Shown one piece after another: positions 36,051 through 46,722 of a stretch of DNA of 64,000 nt (the first letter of the stretch is position 1; the number at the start of each line of letters is the position of its first letter). A model generated the notes under the pieces. It was not told the DNA's origin, did not search any database, and saw only the letters and a list, made by a program, of their open reading frames with translations. Both the position numbers and the translations under genes were made by a program. This stretch comes from Paramacrobiotus metropolitanus (Eukaryota; Tardigrada; Eutardigrada; Parachela; Macrobiotidae): positions 3,097,912 through 3,161,911 of the forward strand of contig NW_026570226.1 in the NCBI RefSeq assembly GCF_019649055.1. The letters are read 5' to 3'.

Positions 36051-37380
36051 CCGCGGCTATACCGTACCGTTTGAACGGGTTTTGGCAAGCAAAAGTTGCT
36101 CTGTTCAACTGGTTGATTACACAACCAGTTTGTATTACCCACCGACCGAATACAGCAATACCGTACCACTAAGTCGATTAAGTACACCGCAACGATCTGT
36201 TTCGTATTACCGCTTTACACGCACCTTTGCGTGCAGAAAGTTACTCGTATTATTTCGTTTACGCTACTGACCTTCAAGGTTTCAGAAGCTTTACTTCGTA
36301 TTTCTGTGCTTCTGCTACATACCGTACCACTAAGTGGATTAAGTAAGAGCAAACTGCACAGTTCCCACTGGATGACAAATCACCCAGATTGTGTAACCCA
36401 CGGGCTGACAGAAAAACTGTCAGAACCGTTTCGTTTAAACCCACCAGGCGAAAGACACTGCCTATCGCTGGTTTCGTATTACGTTGTTACAGCATACGCT
36501 TAAGTATGCATGTACCACTTGCTTTCGTTACGTTTCAATTTACCACAGCTGACCTTTCAGGTTTCAGCTGTTTATTATATTTTACCGCTAGTTACGCACT
36601 GTGGCCGATTTCCAGCTAACAGTGACACTGCGTTAACCCAACACGAGACGGCTATATCCGCTCTGTTGAATTTACCAAAGTTCGAAAATTTCCAAAATCG
36701 TAGAGTAGTGGCTTTCCCACTAACTCAGATACGAAAGTTCAATGTTTTGTAAGGTTTCGATTTAAAGAACGGCTAAATCTCTGCGAATTTTCGCACGTTT
36801 TACTTACAAATTCCACTCAGCGTTTCCTTGCTGATATTGCCGTTCGTTTCACGAGATCGCAACTGACCTTTAAGGTTTCAGTTGTCCAAATCCAATCGTT
36901 GATTTATCGTAGCCAACCTTTGTGGTTTTTCGGCTACTGTACGGTTACTTTAACCAAATTTCACTGTTAAAATGATGCTGCAAATTCACACACACTGGCG
37001 GCTTGTCGGCCCACGAATACCACACAGAATAATCAAATGATAATCAGTTAAGTTTTAGAATTATTAGTACAGCTTTCGCTTCAAGGGAGGCCTATGCTGT
37101 ACGGTCCCCTATAGCCACCCTGTGCCTTAAGGACACTAGTACCTTAAGGGCACACCAGATCAAATGATCAGAAAAGAAAGTGGGATTATTTCACCCGAAG
37201 AGAGACAGATGAGAGACAGATGCCCGGGGGCTTGGGCGAGGGAAGAGACCCTCGGTCAGTTTTGTGGGATTACAATACCCTTACTCTGACCTGGACCAAT
37301 TTTCGATTTACGGTTACAAAAGAAAATACAAAATAACGTACCATCTACAATTTTCCGTAACATCGGGAAAATAAGAACCA
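36051..37380 (-). other. hairpin-rich untranslated leader of the LTR retrotransposon
   Basis: No ORF of interest. It contains a 25-27-nt direct repeat (36,158-36,184 and 36,319-36,345, one mismatch) and a series of short inverted repeats, most with a CCTTT-type centre (36,218-36,233, 36,264-36,289, 36,547-36,569, 36,860-36,884, 36,909-36,937), plus CTGACAG/CTGTCAG at 36,405-36,423. Confidence 0.6.
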
Positions 37381-37393
37381 TCGTTGGGCGCCA
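37381..37393 (-). other. primer-binding site of the LTR retrotransposon
   Basis: TGGCGCCCAACGA on the minus strand, immediately after the LTR end. TGGCGCCC matches the common 3' end complement of tRNA primers. Confidence 0.7.
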
Positions 37394-38329
37394 TGACGTG
37401 AATGAAAGACCTAACACAGTGAAGTGGGTACCGTATCCACTAGTCCGACCACGTCCAGTCGGATAGAGCGACTCTGTCTCAAACTGTTACGGAAGATGGT
37501 AGAAGATTACGTTGATCTGGTATGAAGAAGGAAAGGAAAAGAAGAAGAGGTCCGGGTCCTGCAAACACGAGAAATACACACACGACGGAGAAGTATACGT
37601 TACCTGTCCGACGCTAGATGTTAGCAGAAGCGATAAGAGAAATATCCATCAACCTGGTGATACAGGGCATGAAGACCGAAGAAGAGACCGAAAGGTCACC
37701 GGATGCAAGTGGGATCAAGTGGGTAGCCTATTACGTCACGAGACTATCCGAAGATGATAATGCACGTCGACGAAGTAGAGGAATGACCCCTGACAATAGG
37801 TGAAAGGTCACCCAGAGGTCAGTTTGAACAGCCTCACTTGGAAAGAGAAGACCAGAGCAAAAGCCTGAAGTTAATCAGATCGAGTGACAAGACTCTACTT
37901 TTGTTGGGATTACAACTCTTGACATTTGTGTGGGCGACGAGCGCCTTATATAGCCCTGGGCACCGCAAGTGCTGGCTCTTCGTACGCGCAGGTACGGGTC
38001 TGAGAACAATAGGGATATAAACTCTAGCCAATAAGAGACATCTGAGGACACGTGGACTAATCACACCGCTGCATCACTACACGTGGACAAATGAGAACAT
38101 GAGGTCAACTAATACACTAGAACAATAGGTTAAGCTACGTCATCGAAGCGCGGTCACGTCGAAATGGCAAGTCGCGGTCAAAGTTCTCTGCTGGGGATTT
38201 CTGAGAAGTCGACACTCGGAGTCGCGGTCATGACTCGCGTAGAAGATGTAGTAAAGCCTAAGCCTTAGTAGTAGGGGTAGAAGTAGTAAAGTAGTACCGA
38301 TGTGTACTAAGGGACGCCAGTACACGTCA
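37394..38329 (-). repeat. 5' LTR (936 bp)
   Basis: Termini TGACGTG and CACGTCA on the minus strand. A TATATAAGG box (plus 37,944-37,952) lies well inside, as expected at the U3/R border. The primer-binding site follows directly. It is not the same family as the 362-bp LTR at 11.5 kb, though the TGACG termini and TGGCGCCC site are shared. Confidence 0.82.
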
Positions 38330-40224
38330 CCTTAGTTGTATTAGCGTGCAGGCGCTCCCACATTAGCTTTTCCAGTTCCGGCAGCAGCTGTATGGACATC
38401 GGCCGGTCAATGTACATGCGGAAGGAATAAGCCCGAGTAAACGGACGTGATAGCAGCGACTTTATCCCAGACTTTACTCCCATACGGATATCATAAAAGT
38501 GTCGATCGAATTTATAATATCGCTCTGGAAAATCTCCCAATCCGTTCAAGGGCAACATTCTAGCGAAAACTTTGTACTTTATAGCTGGGACGAAGGAAAA
38601 CGGTAGAACGGTCAATCTGAAAACAGCCAGAGCAGAAATCAAAAAAACAAACGGGCGAAAGCACCTTAGGAAAATTTAACTGAAAAAAATAAGAAAGTTA
38701 AAAATTTAAGCAAACCAATTAAGCCAAAAAATCGAAAAAAATCTACCGAACAATAAGAAAACGCTAGAATTTACAAGAAATCACAAGAAAACATAGGAAA
38801 TATGAGAGAAGTTTAGAATGCATGAGAAAACATGAGAAAATACAAGGAAACTAAGAAAATTTTGAAAACTAGGAAATCTACGATCGATTAATGAATAAAC
38901 AGTGACTTACGCGGAAAAAGAGCCATTAAATCTGTAAATGGCAACTGCCGGTTCAAAAGCGGCAAGGTGAATTTTCACATTGGCCTTTCCTTCCTCACTG
39001 CAATTGTAAAACTTTCGACTTTCCATAACCATAGCAGATAGATCGGACAGTAGTCGGTCCGTTTCAAAGAAACCAGGCGAGGACGTGTTATCCGACAGAT
39101 AATACGGAACACTATATGGTGCCGCACTACGAAAGATGTTCCCAATGGGCTGCGTAAAGCCTTTTTCTCCAAGTCGCTGCCAGAAAACTTCGGCAGAGGG
39201 CGGAGCGACTTTCGGCAGCTCCGCGTAAAATGACCAGTTCTGAGCAGACATACGAGAACGCGCGAGAGCAGATGAAGGGAGTGCGTCCAAAGGAAGAATG
39301 TAAAGAATCGTTACTAGAGGTGACCTTTAAAGGAACAGCGGTATTGTTATGCGGTTAATACCACCGCGTTATCAATAAATTACCCATCGCTGGAAAAAAC
39401 GTCCCAGGTTTGGCCGAACTTTATGATCTGCACACGCCCCGGAGTCATGGAAGTGTTTTCTAGCAAGGAGAACATTTGTCGCTAATATTATTCAAAATAA
39501 ACAAAAATATTCAAAATATTAAGAATATTTAAAAAAATTGTTTAAAATGCCGGCTATTGGCTAATTCACAGCATTAAGGCATTAAGACATATACAAGTGC
39601 ATGTTGTACAATAAATTACCAAAACTGGGCGCCCATGCGTACGCCAAGGCTTCTTCCACTTCAGAGACGCTGCGATTGGTCTGTGGCAGTGCGATACGGT
39701 GAACACCCATAAATTTCGGAAGATCCAGGAAGTCCCTGAATTTCATAATCCACAAGTCTTCAGCGCGTGCATAGAACACCAAACTTTTGTAGCCGCGAAA
39801 ATAGGAAATTTTCATGCGGCGCGGCATCTCATCACTTTTTACAGCAGAGTCATTTCTGCTGGTGATGGCAAAGTGATTTGGCTCCTGGTTTGAACCATTA
39901 GAGCAGAGATTTAATGTCCCGTGTAATGTTTCGTTCTCCCCTGCAGAAACAAGCGGATTCCAGTCAGATTCAGTCAATAATCATTAAGTATTATTGCTTT
40001 ACAATAATCCAAAGCAGCATATAACTCAGTTTTAAGATCATCCCCGTAAAAGCATGCAGTTTTAAAAATACATACACAGTTCTCCGTTGAGAATGTGAAG
40101 TCATGTGTCATTTGGATAGGGATTTCCAAGAGGATTGAGCTATGATATGGTCTGCAGTTTTGTCGATATCGTCGGAAGTTTGGCCAAAGGCAAACGGTAG
40201 TAGAAACAAAACCACTCGCAACAT
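38330..40224 (-). pseudogene. secreted glycoprotein of unknown family, copy C (truncated)
   Basis: Contains exon 1 (ATG at 40,224), exon 2 (39,620-39,940), exon 3 (about 39,386-39,462), exon 4 (about 38,907-39,318) and most of exon 5, which is cut at 38,330 by the retrotransposon LTR. Exons 6-8 are gone. In exon 1 a small deletion after NPLGNP-equivalent sequence (near 40,137-40,141) shifts the frame. Exon 4 is complete here and shows the segment deleted from copy B (LGEKGF, then NCSEEGKANVKIHL). Confidence 0.72.
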
Positions 40225-41512
40225 GATCAGTACGCTACGGACAATAGGGAAGATGGAAAAGTGTTTCGACGGATCATGGGTTACAATATTAACTGCTTAG
40301 ATGAAGTGATTTAAGCGTCCTGACGAAGCTTGTGTTTCTAGCGTGTACGAGTACTTATGTATCCAGACGAAGCATAAAACAGATATCACGTACTGTCTTG
40401 GAAACTGGTTTCTGTAAGGATCCGATAATTATGCACAGCGCTGCACAGTGTCAGCGCAAGACTTAGAATACATTTGAATTGTACAAGTTTGTACCAACTA
40501 CCAAGACGTAAAATTGTTGTTCATATTTTATGATCCCATCAATTTTCCGGTTATGCCGGCTGCTCACAAAATGATGTTTGAAACCGTCCGTTAAAAAACC
40601 GTTGTAATCGTGAGAAACCCTGCCGGCAATTGTCAGAAATTTTGTCGACCTATCCGGCTCAATATGTTAATTTTACTGACTTTTCGGGAATTACTTAATT
40701 GTATTCAGCAGCTTATGCTGACCGGTTTCTTGTCATCAGTAATATTAACCGATTCGGTTATAGAACTTTCTTCTGGTATTAGGAACATCCTTGCCAGGTA
40801 AAGTGTTAGGGAGACTGCGACAGAGTGTCCCTAACTAACTTAAACTTTCTCTGTAAGCCTACTCGTAGTTCTGTTAAAAAGACAGTTAGTAATGGTTTAA
40901 TGATCACGAGCCACTTGCAAATGGGTCACTTTTTTCTTTCGGCCATACAGTATGGCTTAAGCAAACTAATGCTCCTCGAGCGAGTAGTTGTGCGACCACG
41001 AAAGACGTAGACATACGAGAGCCAGTGCCATATACATATTATGCTTTACAACAGCTTTTCTGGGAAAACCAAAAAAGCGTTTTCATTCCACTTATTAGCA
41101 GCACTGGTACTTATGTTTGTACTTACTGAGAGGTGGATCCCAGACTAGGGAAATAAGGACAGAATTTTCTTGTTTCTCGCTAATATACAGAGTAGTATAC
41201 GCACGTAGCCAACCACGTCCTTCTACCTCTGGAGCGTGACCTGCAACAATGCCCTAGCGCGATGCTGCTCTGGTAAGTGCGCCTGAAGTGGAACGATGCC
41301 AGTCCCACTGGCTGTTGACAGCACCCCCTTAACGTGCGGCGTAACAATAGCCCTTCCCGCAGCACATCCAGGAATCCGTTAGATTTCTCGAATAAACACC
41401 GTTTAAATCTTTTAGCTAGATTAAACTAGAGGACACATAAAAACACGGTATGCCGTACACTTTAGGATATCAGTTTCTCGCTGTCGGGCCGCAAAATCAA
41501 TCGCAACATCAG
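40225..41512. other. intergenic spacer, sister of 12,990-14,276
   Basis: No gene seen. Upstream region of secreted copy C and far-upstream region of the intact GPCR. Confidence 0.45.
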
Positions 41513-41774
41513 CCAACCTGAAAGGCTGTAAGCCGTGGCCGCAGGGGCGCCGGCATCTAATTTAGCTGATTGTCGGCGGCAGCGTTGGATGCCGGCACAT
41601 TTTTACAATACATAGGCTGGCTTTACATTTCAACCCCAAAGCCCCCAGTACCCGTCTCTGCCAAGCGTTCGATGGCAGCGTTGTTGGGCTTTTGGATAAA
41701 ATGTAAGTTTTGGCACACTGTACACTGGCACTATCCGTATTCACAGTCGTAGTTACAACTGACTCCGCAGTCCT
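41513..41774 (+). repeat. dispersed repeat R (copy 3)
   Basis: Identical to 14,277-14,538 and in the same position relative to the GPCR. No inverted partner follows in this cassette. Confidence 0.8.
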
Positions 41775-42037
41775 GCTGCAGATGATTTTGTTTTAAAGCA
41801 GGCATCCCTTTTTTTCACAAGACGAAACTATTTTTTCCGACTTCAGTCTGAATTTTTTTTTGCGCTGCATGTGCCGCAATAATCTTAACGTAGCAGAAGC
41901 GCAGGATCACCTGCTTGTCAGTTATTTATTAAACGATGGTATGTGGTGGAAAAAGATTATTTTACCAAACTGTACGTATGAAATTCTGATGTGGGTCAAT
42001 ATTATAGTCAAACTTGCGGCATCAGCTGGGTAACGCC

Positions 42038-43015
42038 ATGAACGCAACCCCAAACCGGTCAATGCTCTGTAACGAATATTTCTCCGGGACCACCCGGCAG
42101 TGGCATCTCCTGACAACGGGATTTCTGATCGTTTCATTCACCGGTGCCCTCTGCAATCTCATCAATTTAATCACCTTCCTCAGATGGAAAAATAAACAAC
42201 CTTTCGTCTACCTACACTTATCACTCTCGTTGGCGGAATCCATTTTCCTCCTCTTCCTCCCCATCGCGGCCATATCTCGCATTATCGAACCACGGCATCT
42301 CAGCCAACTGCCGTACCAGCTGGGCGTGGCCGACACGTATTTCGGCGTGATGCTGTACAACGCGCACATCGGCTGTATCAGTCTGGATCGCTGGATGTCA
42401 GTGGAATTCCCCGTTTATTACTGGAATCGCATTAACTGCTCGATAATCGCGGGAATATTAATCGCTATTTGGACGTACTGCATTATATTCAACGCAGTAA
42501 TGTTCGGAAAATTTGGGCAGTTCGTCGTGGCACCGTGCATTTCCACAGCGTATTTCGATTATCGAGCGGCGTGGTTCGCCGTCTGCGTGGAAGGCGGACT
42601 GATTCTGACGATTGTATTGGTTGGTGTTTCACAAGCGCGAATTATTTATATCGCCATTAAATCCCGGCAGAAGATTGTGGAAGAATTACCGAACGTTTCG
42701 TCGCAGCTCTCAGGATATTACGTTGATGAGAATAATGGTAAATCTCAGAGGAACAAGAAATCTCTGCCGGTGACCTTTCGAATGGTTGTCGCTGGATCGA
42801 TTATTGTGGTGTCGGCGGCGCTGTGCCAGTTGCCGATTGCTCTGTTGCGCTGGACGGGGAACAGCCAGAGCGCGGCATACACCGTTCTGGTGCTGGTATT
42901 TCACTCCCAGCATATTGTGCCATTGTGCGCTTACATGGCTTTCTATCCACAGTTTGCGAAGACAGCTAGTATGGTTGCGGATGACTTGAAAAGACTAACA
43001 GCGTGTTTTCATTAA
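42038..43015 (+). CDS. rhodopsin-like orphan GPCR, intact
   Basis: Single exon, 325 aa from ATG 42,038 (MNATPNRS); the frame is open further upstream but has no ATG. Seven hydrophobic helices: WHLLTTGFLIVSFTGALC (TM1, GALCN for the usual GN), FVYLHLSLSLAES (TM2), TM3 ending in LDRW (variant of DRY), CSIIAGILIAIW (TM4), AWFAVCVEGGLIL (TM5), VTFRMVVAGSIIVVSAALCQ (TM6) and TM7 with FYPQF instead of NPxxY. Extracellular loop 2 has a Cys (APCIS). N-glycosylation sites lie at the N-terminus. The ligand cannot be told from the sequence; it could be a chemoreceptor-like or peptide receptor. Two pseudogene copies lie at 14.8 and 27.8 kb. Confidence 0.85.
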   Translation: MNATPNRSMLCNEYFSGTTRQWHLLTTGFLIVSFTGALCNLINLITFLRWKNKQPFVYLHLSLSLAESIFLLFLPIAAISRIIEPRHLSQLPYQLGVADTYFGVMLYNAHIGCISLDRWMSVEFPVYYWNRINCSIIAGILIAIWTYCIIFNAVMFGKFGQFVVAPCISTAYFDYRAAWFAVCVEGGLILTIVLVGVSQARIIYIAIKSRQKIVEELPNVSSQLSGYYVDENNGKSQRNKKSLPVTFRMVVAGSIIVVSAALCQLPIALLRWTGNSQSAAYTVLVLVFHSQHIVPLCAYMAFYPQFAKTASMVADDLKRLTACFH

Positions 43016-43536
43016 GATCATTGTGTTCATTACTAACTAAACATTTGTGGGATTGTTAGAGAATGAAGAAAATGCCTCAGCAGTCAGCATACAAGTAATA
43101 CGTTATGGCCATACTTTGTTGAGTTTGTTCGCATACGTCACCCTTGCATACTTCTATAAGCGTATTTGCACTGCTTTGTCGTGTTCTGTAGCCAAATGAT
43201 TTGATAAACCAGATTCTGGTGGTTGTTGTATCGCTAAATGGGCGCTTCAGCAGGTGTATGTCACGATTCACCAGTCAATAAAATTTAATTGTAATTGGGC
43301 TCTGATAGTGACACTAGCAACTGGTTCAACCCTTCAGGGCACAGACCATGGCAACCACACGACGTCTGACAGTGGTCGTTCGCCCGATCACACTGGCAAG
43401 TACAGACTTTTTGAAAAAAGAACCGCCAAGTTTGTATTTAATGTTAACTGATGCGGCTGTAGTGTAATCAAAGGATTCTTACACGTTTATTACTTAGCTA
43501 GTTATATATGAGCAATATAACGGCCAAGCAGGGTTA

Positions 43537-43869
43537 TTACAAAATAGTCTCGATTACATTTTCCGCTTTTTCTATTGCCTCAAGCACTGATGCGGCAGTT
43601 AATTTCCAAAGACCAACATTGTCGAATTTGTGGTTGTCTTGTCTACATGGCTCTATGCTCATTTTATGATCTTTTTTTATTTCTGGATTTCTCCACACAT
43701 GAAAGTGAAAGTGCGGTGCAGTTAGGAGTGAAAGTTCAGAAGATCCCCAACGATCGATTCGCTGCCTTACCTTACCCAATTTCCTGTAGCTGATATGAAT
43801 ATAGCGTCGAGGCGCTCTGCGACACAGCTTTTCGTATCCCGCTATCAATAAATCAACACCAAATTCCAA
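43537..43869 (-). CDS. hypothetical protein, 110 codons, possibly one exon
   Basis: Open from MEFGVDLLIAGYEK to ENVIETIL, with a mixed charged/aromatic composition that looks protein-like (APHFHFHVWRNPEIKK, then FDNVGLWKLTAAS). The sister region in copy B (about 22,870-23,190) is interrupted by indels and a stop. I do not recognise it; it may be a relic. Confidence 0.3.
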   Translation of the reverse strand: MEFGVDLLIAGYEKLCRRAPRRYIHISYRKLGKVRQRIDRWGSSELSLLTAPHFHFHVWRNPEIKKDHKMSIEPCRQDNHKFDNVGLWKLTAASVLEAIEKAENVIETIL

Positions 43870-44299
43870 ACCATGTAATCTGCTAGTTACAGTACATAGA
43901 ATAAATAGCCTTTGACGAGTTAAAATCCATCGATCATTTCTGCAATTGATATGGATGTCAAAATCCGGACGTTAGTCATACAAGGCGCAGTACGGCGGTA
44001 GCTACCTATCTGTACAACACCGATAAGAATAAAGCGAACCCAAATTATTACGGCTATTGCGGCAAAAGGTTCATTTACACCATGCTGCCTCTTTTCAAGC
44101 CCTACATACCAGCTGGTGAGGAATGTAGCACAATAGTTTACCAACTGTTTGCTCTACAGTACTTTCTGTTGAAACGACGGTACTTCACGCCACACCTGGT
44201 TATGCGGTGTCGTTGTTCATTTTATCTTTCTTCTATGATGACTCCTACAGAGTACAAGAATACAGTCTTTCGGCATGGTGAGTAAGCACACACTATCCT

Positions 44300-44306
44300 T
44301 ATAAAG
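44300..44306 (+). promoter_or_regulatory. TATA box of IRG copy C
   Basis: TATAAAG, 93 nt upstream of the ATG, same as in copy B. Confidence 0.5.
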
Positions 44307-44392
44307 GAGAACAGCGATATATTCCTGTCACAACTCTGCGGCATTTGTGTCCTAATACCGTTTTAATATTATGCGTTCTTAGTTCTTGTAAA

Positions 44393-46135
44393 ATGAATCA
44401 AATTTTGGAAAGCTTGTCTTTGCTTACGAGTATAAACACGGCGGAAGAAGAAAATTCGCAAATATCGGCAGTGGCCAATTTTTGTCCAGAAGACGTGAAG
44501 GAAATCGAGGAAGCATACCGGGAGGGTGGAGCCGCGTCGGGTTTGCCCGCATCCTGCAGGAGCGCAATGACCGTTGGAAAACCGTGCCGCTCAACATCGC
44601 CGTCATCGGCCAGAGCGGCGTAGGCAAGTCCAGCTACATTAACTGCAGTCGGAATATCACCGCGGAAGACGAAGGAGGCGCGCAGGTCAATATTGTGGAG
44701 TGCACGGCGGAAGTGCGGCCTTACGCCCATCCCGACAACCCCTTGCTAGTGTACTGGGATTGTCCGGGGGTGGGCACCCCGAAATTCCCACGAGAAACGT
44801 ATCTGGAAAACATTGACTTCCAGCGTTACGATTTTTATTTACTCCTGTCCAGCAGTCGCTTTACCTACGACGACCAATGGCTGGCGACCGAGATCGGAAG
44901 GCTCGGCAAACGATTCTTTTACGTGCGCACGCAGAGCGGTGTGGACGTGGATAAGCAGCGTAAATCCCATCCGAGGACAACGGCTAGTCAGTCCGATGAC
45001 GAGATCCTGCAGAAAGTACGCGACGATATTATCAAGAAGTTGGAGTTGTTCAAGGTTGAAGAAGGAACATCTTCCTCATCGACAGTTACGAACCCGGCAA
45101 GTTTGACTTCTGGAAGCTGCAAGACACGCTGTTGACTGCTTTGCCGGATTTGAAGCGTGAGGCCTTTCTGTATTCCCTCAATCCTATGGGCATGCTCAGC
45201 AAGAAAATCCTCCAGAAAAGGTTGAAGCTCTTCGAGGCCGTGTATGGAAAGCGGCACTGGCTTCCGGTGTTGCTGGCCTCTTACCAGTACCGGGTAAGAG
45301 TTTCGCTTTCGCACAAACAGCAAGTCATAACTTATTACTTAATGACAATGTATTGTCCAACATATACAAATACAGCCGATGTTCTTAACTATGGACCGTA
45401 GTAACGCTACTACGGTCCATATAGGTAAGAATATAGGTAAATGTTAATTGTGCTAAATAACGGTAATTACCAAAAAAACCGCGCAGGTGCTCGATCGGTG
45501 TGCCGACATTTACGCCACAATGATCGATCGGTGTGCCGATACTATACGTGCAGAGTAGACATAAGCTAGCTACGAAATTAAATCAAAAACGGTGTAGCCG
45601 GCTTCCGATAATTCTACCAAATACCTGCTCTCTTGATAGGTTCACTAAGCTCAGTAATTTCTCGAAAATAAGATAACGCCAAAGCATTACAGGGATGTCC
45701 GCCGCATTCGACATCGGCTTAGTAATAAGTGAGAGCCGCTTCTATCAGCAACAGCTCGGCCTGGACCAGCAGTCGTTGACGACAATGGCCCAGACACATG
45801 GAGTAGATTTGGCCATATTGGAGAAAGCGGTGGCTTTGTGCATTCCAGGCGTGATCACCAAGGACTTTGTGGTCTTCCTTGGCAAGGAACTGTCGACGGA
45901 GGCTGCTGGCCAGGCGGTGGAAGAGCTGCTCAAGTTCATCCCGTTTGTCGGATCACTGCTGGGGGCGCCAATCTCTTTCGTGCTGACCCAGCGTACAATG
46001 CTTTCCATTCTCGGCAGGATGGAAGCCGCCGCCAACCAGGTCATCGACATCTGCGTCAAGAAAGCTTATCAACAGGCGCTCCAGGAGACCGGTCAAGATT
46101 GTCAAGACCTCAGAAATAAAAAGCCGACATTGTGA
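44393..46135 (+). pseudogene. immunity-related GTPase (IRG), copy C, frame-disrupted
   Basis: Exons 44,393-45,293 and 45,693-46,135, almost identical to copy B. The G domain is readable across the site that breaks copy B (five G at 44,766-44,770). Copy C instead has one G fewer at about 45,064 (GG, GGG in B) and one A fewer at 45,216-45,219 (four, five in B and D). It also shares the 2-nt excess near 44,535-44,541 that separates the N-terminal frame (MNQILESLSLL) from the G domain. Exon 2 is open. Motifs as in copy B: GQSGVGKSS, DCPGVGTP, TQSGVD. The homopolymer differences may be sequencing errors; the shared shift is harder to dismiss. Confidence 0.8.
45390..45421. repeat. perfect hairpin in the IRG copy C intron
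   Basis: Same 14-bp arms and ACGC loop as in copy B. Confidence 0.85.
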
Positions 46136-46492
46136 ACGGTAATCTAGTGCATCCTCTGCTTATTGATTTAGCTTGAATTTTAGTCTTCCTTGTTACGTAT
46201 CTTTATCTAAACGGTAACTGATCTTACGGCGTCGCCGCGAGCATTTGAACTGTAACAATAATCGCTATTTAACGTTTTAAGTCTTTATGCTTTTTTTATA
46301 AACTCTTCCTTTTTGAATGGATTGTTGGCGCATTTTTGCGTACTTTATGATTCTATGAACTTAGGCACTTGAAGCCGCTTCCACCAGAAACACTGTATGT
46401 ATTGTTCTTGTTTTGAGAAGCATTTCTAGCTGGCAAAACATTTCGTGGCCTTTGTCGTAGCATATACTGTAGGTACTCGTACACCTGTTTGC

Positions 46493-46595
46493 ATTTAAAT
46501 TTATGGAATCTTGTTTCTTTATGGAATCTTTATTTAAATTTATGGAATCTTGTTCCTTTATGGAATCTTTATTTAAATTTATGGAATCTTGTTTC
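46493..46595. repeat. 39-bp tandem repeat
   Basis: The unit around TTATGGAATCTTGTTTC repeats at 46,501, 46,540 and 46,579. Copy B has a single unit, so the array arose after duplication. Confidence 0.85.
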
Positions 46596-46667
46596 ACCTA
46601 ACTTGTCACAACCGGATATTCCGTCTAAGTACACAAATGGTTGTGATTAAAAGTTACACATTCTGTT

Positions 46668-46722
46668 ACAAGTTTAGTTACACTAGAATACAGTAACTGT
46701 ATTCTAGTGTAACTAAACTTGT
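46668..46722. repeat. 55-nt palindrome, 27-bp perfect arms
   Basis: Arms 46,668-46,694 and 46,696-46,722 around a single A. Copy B has only a version of the right arm (about 25,924-25,949). Confidence 0.92.

Larger units (their letters stand above)
33190..38329 (-). mobile_element. partial LTR retrotransposon: 5' LTR, primer-binding site, long leader, gag
   Basis: On the minus strand: LTR 38,329-37,394, primer-binding site 37,393-37,381, a leader of about 1.3 kb rich in hairpins, then gag frames from 36,050 to about 33,200. No protease, reverse transcriptase or integrase and no 3' LTR follow, so only the 5' part remains. The LTR's outer edge abuts exon 5 of secreted copy C, and everything left of that point in copy B is missing from copy C. 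Confidence 0.82.

Noticed and set aside
46361-46597. Minus-strand ORF with a 13-residue repeat
   Set aside because: It is just the 39-bp tandem repeat read in one frame; the sister locus lacks it.
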